DNA from: Schistosoma haematobium
Lineage: Eukaryota; Platyhelminthes; Trematoda; Strigeidida; Schistosomatidae
DNA: 64,000 bases
Assembly: GCF_000699445.3 (NCBI RefSeq)
Contig: NC_067198.1
Location: 42,215,691-42,279,690, forward strand
Direction of reading: 5' to 3'
The notes under the pieces: generated by a model
The model's input: only the letters and a program-made list of their open reading frames with translations
Database searches by the model: none
Told to the model about the DNA's origin: nothing
Shown here: positions 1 through 10,690 of the stretch, piece after piece
How the letters are laid out: every line of letters begins with the position of its first letter
How positions within the stretch are numbered: position 1 is the first letter of the stretch
Made by a program: the position numbers and the translations under genes

Positions 1-908
1 TACAACAATTTGTTATAACTTACACGACTGTTGTATCATACATCTTAATTCCGTAAGTTTCGAATATTTACCCTTCTGTTAAATTTGACATTTTGTTTCT
101 TAAACACAGACACTGTTTTGTATCTTTGTTTGCTGGGGGGGAGTATTATAACAGATCACATGAAATTGAGTTGGTTCACAGTTAATTCGGTAAAGTCATT
201 TTATTAACTTATTAACAAACTGAGTCATCCGTACAACAACAACAACTTATCTATATCATCGTATCTTTATTACTATTGCGAATGTATGAACATGTATGCT
301 TGAATATTGCTTACTGCCCATTCATTTATTCACGCTGCTAGCCTTACTACTAACCACTTATTTGATTCGATGATTAATTCATTTCACTATGTATATATAT
401 ATGTCCATGTTATTCATATTCATTGCTCTCGCTCGCTTAATTGTACGCGATTGCTCGTATCCATATTCACTGACTCACTCGCTCACTTGCTTGTCTTTCG
501 GCACAACTCTTCTATGTTTGTTTAACGTATCTGTTATTTTTGGATATCTGTGTGTGGTCCCGTAATAAACGTAATCAACACTTCGTATTCGCTTTCTGAT
601 TAATATACCGGTGGAGCGTTATCTAGGGCGGTTATCAAGACGAACTGAATACAAAGTTTAAGGATTATATAGAATACCGATCATCACACACTATAAAAAT
701 TGTTCGATATTCTCAGGTCATAGTTAATGGACTGTAAATTATAGAGATAAGTTTAATGGAATAGATACTAATTAGTAAAGGGGTTTATACAGGTCATTCT
801 TGTAGTTACAATTAATCAATTTGCATATCATCTTGTTCATTAAGATTTAATTAATACAAATGGTTGTAAAAGAAAAAATCAGTTAATAACTGATTTTATG
901 TTCATATC
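1..908. other. AT-rich stretch, no recognisable gene
   Basis: No open frame here shows a recognisable domain. The longest frame (307-525) encodes a low-complexity, His/Ser/Leu-rich peptide with no family resemblance and is probably a chance frame. There is a G-run near 135. I see no repeat that I can pair with confidence elsewhere in the window. Confidence 0.4.
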
Positions 909-954
909 ATGTCGGTCAAATACAGTTTAAGAATAGATGCTTATTTTTATTTAT

Positions 955-1412
955 TTATCTTAACACATAGATATTGGTACAAGAAGGCACCAAATACATA
1001 TGCGCCACACAAATCTCATTCGATATGTGTGAGGGCTGTGATACTCTCCGAGTGCTCAAACCGAACCAGATGGTTTTCTGTAGGGGCCACATCCGGAGCC
1101 TTCGACCCGAAGGTCTGATCCACAAGGCAATGGAACATCGTAAGGAGATGCAGTCCCATGGTAGCCGGTGACCAACAATTGGTTCATACGCCATTTGTTC
1201 CCGCAGGATACTGGGGCCCATGTGCACCACTGGTTTGGAATCCGGTTAAAACGCCAGACATCCGCTTTTCGTCCTCTCATTTTCGTAAACAACACTCGTG
1301 GTGCGAGAAGGCAGTGATTAGGACTTCCTTGGCAGAGGCTATATACGCGTGGTCATGTGAGAGCATTTCGAGAGAGAGAGCGGACTCTCCCCACTCTCCG
1401 TCATAGACAAAA
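955..1412 (+). repeat. Dispersed repeat family D, copy 1
   Basis: An interspersed repeat of about 460 bp that begins near 'cacatagatattggtacaag' and ends in a GA-rich block followed by 'gactctccccac'. Related copies lie at 16995-17525, 50480-51000 and 52990-53340, all in the same orientation. The family is more GC-rich than its surroundings. Short frames are open on both strands but differ between copies, so I do not treat them as coding. I cannot name the family; it could be a SINE or the conserved end of a larger element. Confidence 0.7.
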
Positions 1413-1568
1413 ACAAAACAAAAACAAACCATTATCTGGAACCTTTAGAGAAATGTCAATGATAATGTAGTTAGTGAACAATTAAATCTATTAGGTTATT
1501 AAACAGTAAAAGATAATTTCATAGACATAGTTCCCTTTATCATTTTGAAAAGAGCAAGAACAAACATT

Positions 1569-1620
1569 CTAACAGAATAGCATGAATTCATTTTTATTTC
1601 GTTGGTTCTCATCAGGTGCT
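1569..1620 (-). ncRNA. Hammerhead ribozyme motif in Penelope terminal repeat
   Basis: On the minus strand the order is CTGATGA, a short internal segment (GAACCAAC), GAAA, an AT-rich hairpin around ATGAATTCAT that can form stem III, then ATT followed by CTGTTAG. The conserved core C-U-G-A-U-G-A and G-A-A-A is intact. The 5' side of stem I in this copy (GCAC) does not pair with CTGTTAG. The copy at 3331-3380 carries the matching CTAACAG arm. Hammerheads in Penelope-like retroelements are established in the literature; activity of this copy is doubtful. Confidence 0.6.
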
Positions 1621-1697
1621 TACAGCCTGTGATATTTAAAATCATAATTACATAATGGGTTGAAATTACTTACATGAGAGGGTTTGGTTGGAAGTTA
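1569..1697 (-). repeat. Left inverted terminal repeat of Penelope-like element
   Basis: Read on the minus strand this block matches 3180-3305 read on the plus strand, with a shared core running from the 'atgaattcat' palindrome through 'cctgtgatatttaaaatcat' to 'cttacatga'. The two blocks flank a Penelope-type reverse transcriptase and GIY-YIG fragment. That fits the inverted pseudo-LTRs known for this class. The outer end holds a hammerhead-like motif. Confidence 0.75.
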
Positions 1698-2907
1698 TAT
1701 TGAAGACATATTCGTATAGTATGGTTTCTTTTGATGTAACACCCTCGTTCACCAATATACCACTTCTTGAAACTATTGATATGGTTTGTCAGAATTATGA
1801 TCTCCTACCTTTACCAGCCCCAGAATTCAAAAAACTACCATTAATGTGCACAACAGACGTTCAATCCCAGTTTAATAACACCATATATCGTCAGATGAAC
1901 GCCGTAGCAATGGGAAGTCCACTAGGTCCAATTCTGGCAGATATTTTTATGGGGTATCTTGAAAACATGGTGCTTAATCAGGCGACTAGTGAAACGACGG
2001 AATGTTCCAGATATGTTGACGACACGTTTACTGTCTGTAACAATAAACACTATACAATCCGCCTGCTAAAACTCTCCAATAATGCTCATCCTAACATACA
2101 ATTTACTATGGAACACGAACAGAATAACGTGTTCCACTTTCTTGATGTTGCTATAAAACGTAGGAGAGACGGTCCAACGTTCGGTTTATCGAAAAAGTAC
2201 TTGGAATGGCGTTTACCTGAATTTCAATAGTTTTTGTCCACTCAGTTACAAGAAGGCATTAGTTAAAACACTATTTTATAGGGCAGAAAGGATATGTACC
2301 ACAGAAAAACGAGAAAAAGAATTGATGAACGTGGAAATATGCCTACGAGACCATTTTTACCCGCAAAAGTTTACTGAAAAATATAAAAAGCGTAAAGAAC
2401 ACAATACTGAAGTAATTACGGTCAATAAAAAAGCAATAACTTCAAAGGTGATGATGTTGCACAATCAACAGGAAACCGAATACTGCGCTAGCCAGAACTT
2501 ATCCGGCGGTCAAACGTCTAATTCTGTATAAAGCAACATGTTCAATAACTCAATCAAAGGTTGATAAGCATCCTTTTCATGTTACCGCCAATTGTATTTA
2601 TAAGTTTACGTGTACCTGCCAAAGCAGCCACATTGGTCGAACAGAAATGAGGGCATATATCAGATTTTTTGAACATGTTCCAAAAAGCCTCAGAACAAGA
2701 GAAAGAAAGACTCTAAATAGTGCAATCACCAAACATCTTCTTGATACAAGACATCAGGTCGATACCCTACAATCATTCAAGGTTATTAGTAAGCAGCCAA
2801 ACTCCAGTCTTCTGAAGTTTGCTAAAGCAGTTGCTATCAGACGCCAAAATCTGATTTATGTGTTTAAAAGGAGATGGTTATTAAACTTTCCTTGCCTTGG
2901 TGTCTAA
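1688..2907 (+). pseudogene. Penelope-like reverse transcriptase / GIY-YIG fragment
   Basis: The first frame (1688-2230, 180 residues) reads as the palm and fingers of a Penelope-type reverse transcriptase: an FDVxxxFTNIP block near residue 15, the AMGSPLGPILADIFM block near residue 80, and the catalytic RYVDDTF near residue 108. The region continues in other frames (2322-2531, then 2647-2907) into the linker and a GIY-YIG-like part with CTCQSSHIGRTEMRAY and a His-containing IRFFEHVP segment. At least two frameshifts and stops separate the pieces, and the N-terminal region is missing. The product would copy element RNA and cut the target; this copy cannot make an intact protein. It lies between inverted terminal repeats at 1569-1697 and 3180-3305. 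Confidence 0.85.
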
Positions 2908-3179
2908 TATTCCTTCGCTGTATCTTAATATTTTTTTCTTTTTCTTTAAACTCTTTCTTGCATTTATTACATCATTGTGTTTTATTTCAACTATCTTCCA
3001 AATTATTAATCTTATTTTATCAACAGAACTCTACTCATTTTATTCCTATCAATGTTTACTTGTTTCTAGCCGTTTGAACTGTTGTCACAATGTTCTTTTA
3101 CGTAAGGTATATATTTACAATATTCAGTCTATTCAATTTATTTACATCCTTGCTATACTATATGAATATGTCTTCAATA

Positions 3180-3305
3180 TAACTTCCAATCAAACTCTTT
3201 CATGTAAGTCATTTAAACCCCTTATGTAATTATGATTTTAAATATCACAGGTTGTAAGCAGCTGACGAGAACCAGACGAAATAAAATGAATTCATGCTGT
3301 TCTTA
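3180..3305 (+). repeat. Right inverted terminal repeat of Penelope-like element
   Basis: This is the inverted partner of 1569-1697, with the same internal order (AT-rich 'aatcataattacata' core, then the 'cctgtgat' complement, then the hammerhead core). It closes the element at about 3305. It contains its own hammerhead core at 3255-3303. Confidence 0.75.
3255..3303 (+). ncRNA. Hammerhead ribozyme motif, right terminal repeat
   Basis: GCAG, then CTGACGA, a short segment GAACCAGAC, GAAA, an AT-rich stem III around ATGAATTCAT, and then CTG resuming stem I. The catalytic core is intact. Stem I is short, with CAG/CTG plus weak extension. It is the mirror of the motif at 1569-1620. Confidence 0.6.
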
Positions 3306-3330
3306 AAGAGAGCAACAACAAAGATTGGCG

Positions 3331-3380
3331 CAGAATAATATGAATTCATTTTATTTCGTTAAGTTCTCATCAGCTGTTAG
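3331..3380 (-). ncRNA. Hammerhead ribozyme motif, third copy
   Basis: On the minus strand: CTAACAG, CTGATGA, GAACTTAAC, GAAA, stem III formed by ATAA and TTAT around the ATGAATTCAT hairpin, the ATT cleavage triplet, then CTG. The arm CTAACAG would pair perfectly with the CTGTTAG at the outer end of the 1569 copy, but only three pairs form within this copy. The sequence beyond about 3400 does not look like the rest of the element, so this is a stray terminal repeat in opposite orientation to its neighbour. Confidence 0.6.
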
Positions 3381-3419
3381 ACTGTTTGTTCTTGTTCTTT
3401 TCAGAAAAAGATAACTAAA

Positions 3420-3999
3420 TACCATATAAATTGTCATATATATGTAACTAAGCAAAAAAGTATAAATAATCAAGTGATATAGAACACTAAGTTATATCAT
3501 TAATTCATAAACTGGGCAATGTACCTTTTATGGCAAAGAGATAATGTCTATCAAATAAAAAAAGGGGTCATGACATAGTAATTATGCTAATTGTGCTAAT
3601 TTTTGTTTGTTATACATTAATTAGTAAAGTCAATACTATGTATATTAGAATGATTACTGTTATAATTTGTACTATGAACATGATGTACTTTAAAGTATTG
3701 TCTTTTCGTATTATGGATTTTGATTACACCTTGTGGGTTACACGATTAGAGTTTGTGTAATGAATGTTTAGTTAGAATTATGGATGAATAACGTCCTTCC
3801 AGACAATGTACCATTGTATCTTCTAAATGTTTCCTCTCTTTATGTCAATATTATCATGTTTATAAATTGATTTGCACATTTTAATCTCATTCAGAATAAA
3901 TTATTATTATAATGAAAGACCAAACAAGTATTTCAGACGATCTAAAATTAAGATTAGAAAACAGTCTAGAAATAAAATGATTAGAACAATATCGTGGTC
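3420..3999. other. AT-rich stretch, no recognisable feature
   Basis: No coding signature was seen. The frame 3872-4174 only opens because it runs into the SINE-A copy that follows. Confidence 0.4.
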
Positions 4000-4009
4000 T
4001 TTACAAATC

Positions 4010-4495
4010 TCAATTTCAACAATTGAATTCACGAGTCATTCTAAGCTAAACCACCATTGGGAAGCTGTAAACACTGGATGGCCGTTTCATCCTACTATGG
4101 GACTCCTCAGCAGTGCGCATCCACGATCCCGACTCGCTAGATTCGAACCCGGGACCTATCAGCCGGGCACTTAAACAACTAGACCAATGAGCCGGCATCC
4201 AACGGTGTTAATATCTAACTTCAACCAATCCACGAAGTTGCGCCACCATACACCATTGTCTTCAGTGAGTCACCTCAATGATCTAGATGGTTAAGTGCCC
4301 GGCGCGAGACTGATAGGTCCTGGGTTCGAATCTCGCGGGGTGCGGGGTCGTGGATGCGCACTGCTGAGGAGTCCCATACTAGGACGAAACGGTCGTCCAG
4401 TGCTTACAGCTTTCCAATGGTGGTTTGGTTTAGAGTGACTCATGATTTCAATCAGTGAAATTTCTAAAATCTCCACAAAACCCCTTCTGATAATA
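4010..4495. mobile_element. SINE-A foldback (head to head)
   Basis: The left arm (about 4015-4258) is a SINE-A copy on the minus strand and the right arm (about 4262-4495) is a copy on the plus strand. Both contain the tRNA-like part with a B box ('gggttcgaatctcgc' in the right arm), the hammerhead, and the tail subtype ending 'tcagtgaaatttc' then 'ctccacaaaaccccttctg'. SINE-A is a pol III-type SINE that would need LINE enzymes for movement. The arms are similar but not identical. Confidence 0.85.
4358..4403 (+). ncRNA. Hammerhead ribozyme, SINE-A type, core intact
   Basis: Stem I is GCACTG with CAGTGC (6 pairs). The core is CTGAGGA (N7 = G). Stem II is GTCC/GGAC closed by a 7-nt loop. Then come GAAA and stem III ACGGTCGT, which allows three pairs with a 2-nt loop, and the GTC cleavage triplet. 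All conserved core positions are present. Confidence 0.8.
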
Positions 4496-4505
4496 TATTC
4501 AAAAT

Positions 4506-5165
4506 GATTCAGCCAGTCAGTCAGCTACAACGTAGGATCAGGCACATATATGCATCGGTCCCACTTGCCATACCCCATTAGCACAGCAAGATGAACACCG
4601 GATTCATAGAATCAGTTAATTCAATGGTGTAAAATATAAAAGAAAGATCGCATATAAGGAATTAGTACAGGAAGAAATAATTACTTCATAGAAAGAGAGA
4701 TATGAAACGATTTTAATCTCATAGTTTAAGGGAAGACAGAGAGTGTTTACACCTATGTCATTGTGATCGATTCTGAGACATATCATGTGTAGTCTCCAAC
4801 CATTGGTTACGATAGTCATGCAAACCCCAACCAAGTAGTCTGCATCTACCATCATGGCTAAGACTAGAAGTTAATGACTTCAAGCACTGATGTTACGTTT
4901 TGGTTTGACCGCCCCTAACATTTTCCCAACCGTCTCCAACGCTAGTCAGCATTGCACATCGTGGTGATCGGAGTTCAAACATACGTAACACGTAGCCCAT
5001 CCATCTCAGTCAATGAAGATTCACAACCTCATCAACTGATTTACCATCATTCCGGAATACCCAGTGTCTAACCTCACCATTACTGACAATATTTCTAAGA
5101 CATCTGTGATTAAATACTGGAAGCTTACGAGTATCTTCTACTTTGAATGACCACGTTTCAAAATG
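4506..5165 (-). pseudogene. RTE-like non-LTR retrotransposon 3' end, (TGAC)n tail
   Basis: Reading the minus strand from about 5159 gives ETWSF, a segment with FNHRCLRNI, then RHWVFRNDGKSVDEVV, LRWMGYVLRM, and GDGWENVRGGQTKT. This is the conserved C-terminal region that follows the reverse transcriptase in RTE-type elements, with stops at the LH*LRW and TKT* positions. The 3' UTR follows and ends in GCTGACTGACTGG at 4513-4525, a tetranucleotide tail. A second 3' end with a related UTR and the same tail type inserted at 49729-50015. Only the 3' portion is present and it is not functional. Confidence 0.75.
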
Positions 5166-5209
5166 ATCACACAATCATTATTAATACACTATACTAACCA
5201 AAATTTGTG

Positions 5210-5990
5210 CTGATTTTAAAATGTTCACTTTAGTTAAATATGAATTCTAGGAACAGATTTCATCTTGGAAACAATAAAATATCAAATTATAATAATAAAG
5301 ATTCTGATCAGCTATTATAATTACAGTGTGAAATTATTAAGTAGGCGAAAAAAAATTCTCCTCCCCCCTTGGTAATTACAGGTTTAAAATTCTGTTACTG
5401 ATTATAAGGTTTACATTAGAATTTTATGAAGCAGAAATGATATGAGTAATGAACTATACTTCGTTTTTTTTTATTTATTTATATCAATATTGGTAAATAA
5501 ACATATTAAAACGAGTGTAAGTTGTTCATTTTGAGTGTATCTTAACAACACAAATCAAATTTACCCAACAACAACAATTTGGAAATCAAGTAGTGACAAG
5601 CAAGATTTGTGGAACCAACAGGACCACGACAGTGTGCTGTTGAGAAATTCTATGCTAGAACGAAATAACTATTCAATACTGTATAGTTTTTAGTGACTGG
5701 TTGGTTAATGTTAAACTCTAATGTATTCTCTTGTCATATTGAGTAGCCTATACAAACATCTCATTTTGGTAATAATCATACAGTCATTAGTGTCTAATAA
5801 TTAAAATGAGACATTTTGTGCATAAAGAAAAGTGTGTTAAGTTCACAGCTGTATGTATATGTATGTTAATCGAACAAATAATACTGAAGGCTCTTAACTA
5901 CTAAGAATCAAAGATTCAATAAGAAAGGAGGAACAACAAAACTGTGCAAATGAGTTCAAATATTATGACTGTAATGCTATATATGTAAAT
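5210..5990. other. AT-rich stretch, no recognisable feature
   Basis: It contains short homopolymer runs and no convincing frame or repeat partner. Confidence 0.4.
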
Positions 5991-5992
5991 GA

Positions 5993-6497
5993 TTTTATAT
6001 CCGAGCGAAGATTAAATCACGAGTAACTTCTGAGACATATCAATTGACTAATATTATCTATACATTCCTATGGTATAACTATTCAATGATTAGATTATGT
6101 ACATTTATATTCCTCTTATTACAAGCTTTATTTTGACCTATAATTTATTATTGTACGATTTACGGTTCTTAAGCTATACTCAGTTTATTAACTACTGCGT
6201 CCCACGTTCACAGCCGCTTTTTGGCTTTATTGTGTACAAATATTATTTCCTATTTTATGGTACGTTGTGGTCTGTTTGATTGATATATAAACCCAGTATG
6301 TCTGAAATAAATGATTCGATTCGATTCATGTTGCAGAAGCTGGTATTGTGTTCTGGACTCAAGCGGACGGGCTAGGCAGACATAAGACCAAATAAGACGC
6401 TAGGCTGCTCATACCGGTCGAACGTCATTGGTTCGGCATAGTGCTAAGATTGTGTGGATAAATTACGTGATAAAAAGCCGGACATAAAGCCATAACA
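5993..6497 (+). mobile_element. Solo LTR, family S, copy 1
   Basis: An LTR of about 505 bp beginning TTTTATATCC (family start TGTTATATCC) and ending GCCATAACA. It contains a TATA-like 'gatatataaaccc' and an 'aaataaatga' polyadenylation-like signal. The flanks are AATGA on the left and AGTGA on the right, a target duplication with one mismatch. No internal region adjoins it, so it is a recombination remnant of an LTR retrotransposon. Sister copies lie at 12450, 24320, 27349 and 61364. Confidence 0.8.
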
Positions 6498-6819
6498 AGT
6501 GAGGCATCACAACAAATGAATGTGAGGGTGAAGGGACACAAACTATGTTTGAAGCACATTCCTAAATCCGCGGATGATCTGAAGAACTAAAAACCCAAAC
6601 AGCGATAGCATTACACTCAATAGAGTTGGGCCATACGATTGATTTCAATGACACAAAAATCCTCTAGAAAGTTTCTATTTCTTACAAAGAATGACTTACA
6701 GTTGAAGCTCTACACATGAGCAAGTCCAAACATTGTGTATAGAAGAGATGGAATACAATTACCTGTACTATGACAACTAATGTTAATAATTAAAACAATG
6801 TAGATGCTGAAACTACGTC

Positions 6820-7135
6820 AAGCCTATACAGGTTATTCTTACTTCTGGACAGAATAATTTATTCATTCATCTCAAGCTACATTTTGACCTTATCGCTTAT
6901 TCACTTATTAACCGTGACTGTTTATGTATGATCGTATGAGTGTTAGTTACTTACCCTATTCATAATATGTCTTTCTTCACATCGTTTTTCTGATCATCTA
7001 TCTAAATCATAGATTATGTGAAATATACATACTCGAAATCCATTCTCGTAATTGACTTACTTTAATTTCGTTATTCATCAACGCAAGTCAACTTGATGAA
7101 TATGTATGAGGATTGGCGGCATGCATATTACCATA
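6820..7135 (+). repeat. Dispersed repeat family F, copy 1
   Basis: It runs from 'tacaggttattcttac' through 'cattttgacctta' to 'attggcggcatgcatatt'. Related sequence is at 15595-16140 (same strand) and 40275-40730 (opposite strand). It has no coding capacity and I cannot name the family. Confidence 0.5.
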
Positions 7136-7337
7136 ACAACCATTCTTAAGATCCATATGGAGTCAGAAAAAAGGTTACACTAAACCGGAACTCCTGATCA
7201 TCAGTTGAATAACAACGATTACTTTCAACTGTTCTAATCAATCGGTTTATCTGAATATATGATAAACAACTAACTTGATTAGGACAATAACACAAACATT
7301 TATTTTCTTATTTTTGTTTATTTATCTTCATTTTATG

Positions 7338-7680
7338 TATGCTATAGCATGTTTGATGTGCATTTACCAAATAACCTGTGGAGCTAGGTCGTTCGATGCG
7401 TACTTTATCCAAAACAATTCGAGAACATTGTCCGGCGTGGCTAAAAAGAGGAGGCTACGGCTCAATAAGAAGTTCAATAATCAAACAACTTGTGAACACA
7501 GGTCACTCAATCAAGACAGACTCTGAGTTCAAAGTCATCTACTAGGTAAGTCGAAGTCTTCCTAAGACAATTAGAGTGCATCTTCTTTGCATTGCCAAAG
7601 TATTAGCCATACATCTGGAAAAACCAGAATTGTGTGTGCAAAAGAAGCTGGTACAACCTCTTCTACCATGGTCTTAATGT
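7338..7680 (+). pseudogene. Penelope-like GIY-YIG endonuclease fragment
   Basis: The first frame gives CLMCIYQITCGARSFDAY, corresponding to the CxYxxxC and G-Y-I/V-G start of the endonuclease. A second frame from about 7437 gives WLKRGGYGSIRSSIIKQLV, then NTGHSIKTDSEFKVIY. Together these match the GIY-YIG domain and C-terminus of Penelope-like elements; compare 53635-54012. The strict GIY and YIG residues are degraded, and a frameshift and stop interrupt it. The reverse transcriptase part is absent. Confidence 0.65.
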
Positions 7681-8236
7681 CTTATAACTTTTTTTCTCTT
7701 TCTTTCTCATACTCTTCTTTCTTTAGAGCCATCTGCTTCACCTTCTAACTTTCCCTTAAATCCTCTACCCCCAACTGGCTTATTTTGTTTCCACAATCAT
7801 TCTGATTACATTTAATCTCAATTCCAACATTTTATCTTATAATGCTGATAAGATAATTTCCTCATCTATTTTTTTATGAATACTTAAGCTATTAACAATC
7901 AAACGATTATTAAATTTTCCTTGTTTTATAAAAAGAAGTCTTTTTTAAATACCTTTGTTTATTTAACCTCATTGTTATCATGTCTAACAGAAGTTTATTA
8001 TCAGTATTATTATCATCCTGTAAATTAAGTATATATATTTGCGATTGTATAGCTTTGAAAATGAATTCACCGAAAAGAGAACTCTTCGCTGAACTAATCT
8101 TTCTTCTTTGATTCATATAAGCTATAAAAACTGTCTGTTTTCATGGGAAAACTTGCACCGAGAATAATCATTGAAATTTCTCTCTCTCTCACCTCAAATC
8201 CATTTACACATACATATAAATGATATCAAATGGGTT
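7681..8236. other. Pyrimidine-rich then AT-rich stretch, no gene seen
   Basis: It probably includes the 3' UTR of the Penelope fragment before it, but I cannot place its end. The frame 7910-8116 (minus) has no recognisable family. Confidence 0.35.
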
Positions 8237-8553
8237 TTATGAATATTATAGTAATTTGAATGGTTAAGATCATGAGTCAGTTGAAGCTAGACCACCATGG
8301 AAAACCTGGAAGCACTGGACGGCTGTTTCGTCCTATTGTAGGACTTTTCAGCGGTGCGCATCCACGACCTCGTCCCCTGCGAGATTCGAACCCAGGGGCG
8401 AGATCGTGGATGCGCACTGCTGAGGAGTCTCACAATAGAACAAAATAGCCGTCCAATATTTCCTGGTTTTCCATGGTTATCCAGCTTAATTGGACTCATG
8501 AATTCAACTATTAAATTACTACAAACTCTATAAACCCCCATTTTGATAATACC
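8237..8553. mobile_element. SINE-A foldback
   Basis: The minus-strand arm (8237-8395) and plus-strand arm (8396-8553) meet near the B box. Both hammerhead cores are damaged: CTGAAAA in the left arm, and AAAA in place of GAAA in the right arm. The tails 'attaaattactacaaac' and its inverted partner mark the outer ends. Confidence 0.8.
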
Positions 8554-8559
8554 TATACA

Positions 8560-8930
8560 TCAAAACTAAACATTCGCGAATATTTGTATGAATAAATTCG
8601 CTTGGTATTGTTTACTTGAATCTAATCATTAGATTTTAGGATCACAATTGATCAGTCTGTTATTGGCATATGTGCATACTGTGCGTATTGTCTCGATATT
8701 GCTTTCATTCACAAGCATTATAAGCAATGATGGACAGTGACTAGCAATGGAATTCAGGACGCGCGTTCCACCACATTTGGGACTCGTCAACTGGATGTAC
8801 CTGCATCTCATAGTTGATGTTCACTCTGGGATTCGGGACTCAGTAGTTAAGTGGATAACACAATGGCGTTTGAAGCGAATAGAATTAAGTCCAAATCCTA
8901 CAGTGAACATCAACATCGGTGGATTTTGTT
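8560..8930. mobile_element. Sm-alpha SINE foldback
   Basis: A minus-strand Sm-alpha copy (8560-8838) includes its 3' part ('cagtatgcacatatg' type sequence) and a decayed hammerhead (TTGACGA, GGAAC). It is joined to a plus-strand start of another unit (8838-8930) with the A-box region 'tagttaagtgg'. The Sm-alpha family is known from schistosomes and is pol III-transcribed. Confidence 0.75.
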
Positions 8931-9208
8931 TTGCATTTGAAAATTTAGAGAGAAAAAGAAAATATTCATCAGTTTTACTTACATTAAAAGTAATTAAATC
9001 ATGAAATAGATAACAATATATATCAATCTATTTATATTATCAACAGTATAAATGAGAAAAAAGAAAGTGCGGAAAGATTAGTTCTATTCGTATGTTTTCT
9101 TTTCCCTCTTTCCCTTCTTCTTATTCTTTATTCAAATTGATAAACAATTGAAGATATTAAATTGAAATGATTGTTTATTCTGTTTTTTATATAATTGAAT
9201 GAAGGGAC

Positions 9209-9211
<3 letters not shown>

Positions 9212-9246
<35 letters not shown>
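9212..9246 (+). repeat. (AAT)n microsatellite
   Basis: About eleven uninterrupted 'aat' units. Retroelement tails in this window often end in such runs, but no element edge was recognised here. Confidence 0.9.
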
Positions 9247-9247
<1 letters not shown>

Positions 9248-9329
9248 TTTAACAGATGAAAATTGACGGTGTCAATTGAAGCAATATTTTTTCAATGAGA
9301 TATATGATTTTGTGAAACTCTATATAAAT

Positions 9330-9548
9330 TTTAAGCAAAGATGGATAATGGTTAGCAGTGGAATACAGGATGCAAGTTTCACCACATTTCGGACTCGTCA
9401 GATGGATGTACCTGCATTGCAGAGTTGGTGTTCACTGCGGGACTCGAACTCAGTACTGTTCACTTCAAACAGCCATCACGTTATCCACACAGCTACTGAG
9501 TCCTGATAGCCATTTGTTTGTGCAATGGTGTGAAGCTTAAATTCACTT
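9330..9548 (-). mobile_element. Sm-alpha SINE, subtype with altered stem II
   Basis: On the minus strand the order is A box region, B-box-like 'gagttcgagtc', then 'ccatctgacgagtc' and 'gtggtgaaac'. The core CTGACGA and GAAA are present, but stem II and stem I carry mismatches (ATCCAT against CTGTAT). The copy at 13311-13622 shares the same changes, so they define a subfamily. Confidence 0.8.
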
Positions 9549-9561
9549 ATTGATGATACCA

Positions 9562-9735
9562 GGGCGGCCTGTTTGAATATCTGAGTTATCTGTTCCTGCC
9601 ATCTATGTATTTCAAAAAGTTATCTGTTTTCTTGTGTGTTCTAACACATTATTATGCCTATTGATCACATAATCTATTCAGGTTCGTTTATTAAAAGTTT
9701 GCGACATTTCGCAGTACATATATAAATGTGATTGG
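9562..9735 (+). mobile_element. CR1/jockey 5'-end fragment (family C-short, copy 1)
   Basis: It begins 'gcggcctgtttgaatatctg' and matches the first part of the 44556-47115 element, including the region of its start codon ('attaaaagtttgcgacattt'). I do not see the family 3' end (ATATTGAATAAAG) here, so it is truncated. Confidence 0.6.
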
Positions 9736-9869
9736 TATCAAATGACCTCTGAAAAACCAAGAAAATTCTTAAAGACCTGTTTATTAGTCATTTGGTCACT
9801 ATATATCAAGAGTTTCTTTGACGTTGCATGGATTGGATAACATAAACAAACGATTTTCTTTTTATCAAA

Positions 9870-10063
9870 ATCGGGTTTGTCGAGACTGTGGTGATTTCAA
9901 CAGTTGAATTCATGAGCTAATGTAAGCTAGAAAACCATTGAAAACATAAAGGCATTGGATGGCCGTTTCGTCCTAGTATGGGACTCCTCAGAAATGCACA
10001 TCTACAGTCTCACACGTTGAAATTTAATCCAGGATATTCGGTCTCACGCACTAACTTTTAAGC
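9870..10063 (-). mobile_element. SINE-A copy, decayed
   Basis: The minus-strand copy keeps the 'gtatgggactcctcag' hammerhead part and the tail. The stem I arm and B box are degraded. Confidence 0.7.
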
Positions 10064-10134
10064 CCATTAAAATTTAGTGAAAATATACATTTATTCTATT
10101 TGTTTGAAACTGTATGCTCATTTTATGGGTATAT

Positions 10135-10690
10135 TCATATATAAGTTGAACTCATGAGTCAATTCAGGCTAGACCACTATGGAAAGCCTGAAAGCACTGG
10201 ACAACCATTTTGTCCTAGTATGGAACTCCTCAGCAGTGAGCATCCACGACCACGCCTCGTAAGATTCGAACCCAGGACCTATCAGTCTAGAGCGCTTAAT
10301 CACTAGATCATCTACGGTATCAGTGTCTAACCTCAAACAATCCACACTAACATCCGCGGAGTTCAATCGTGGATGTTTTGAGGTAGTAACTCACTGAAGA
10401 CAATGGTGTACGGTGGCTCCATTGCGTCGATTAGTTGAAGTTAGACAATAAGACTGTTGAATGTCAGCCAGCTCAGTGGTCTAAAGGTTAAGCATTCGTG
10501 TGCAAGACTGTTAGGTCCTAGGTTTGAATCTCGCGATGCGGTATCGTGGATACACACTGCTTAGGAGTCCCGTACTAGTACGAAACGACCATCGAATGCT
10601 TTCATATTTTCAATAGTGGTCTAGATTACATCGACTCATGAATTCAACTATTAAATTATTAAAATCTCCACAAAAACACCTTCTCTGATA
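10135..10690. mobile_element. SINE-A foldback
   Basis: A minus-strand unit (10135-10390) and a plus-strand unit (10391-10690) stand head to head. Both contain a tRNA-like region and hammerhead remnants. The left core lacks the G of GAAA (GACAAAA) and the right has CTTAGGA. The centre lies in the 'ctcactgaagacaatggtg' leader of the unit. Confidence 0.8.

Noticed and set aside
307..525. A 72-codon frame near the start of the window
   Set aside because: No recognisable domain, low complexity, no neighbouring gene structure; treated as chance.
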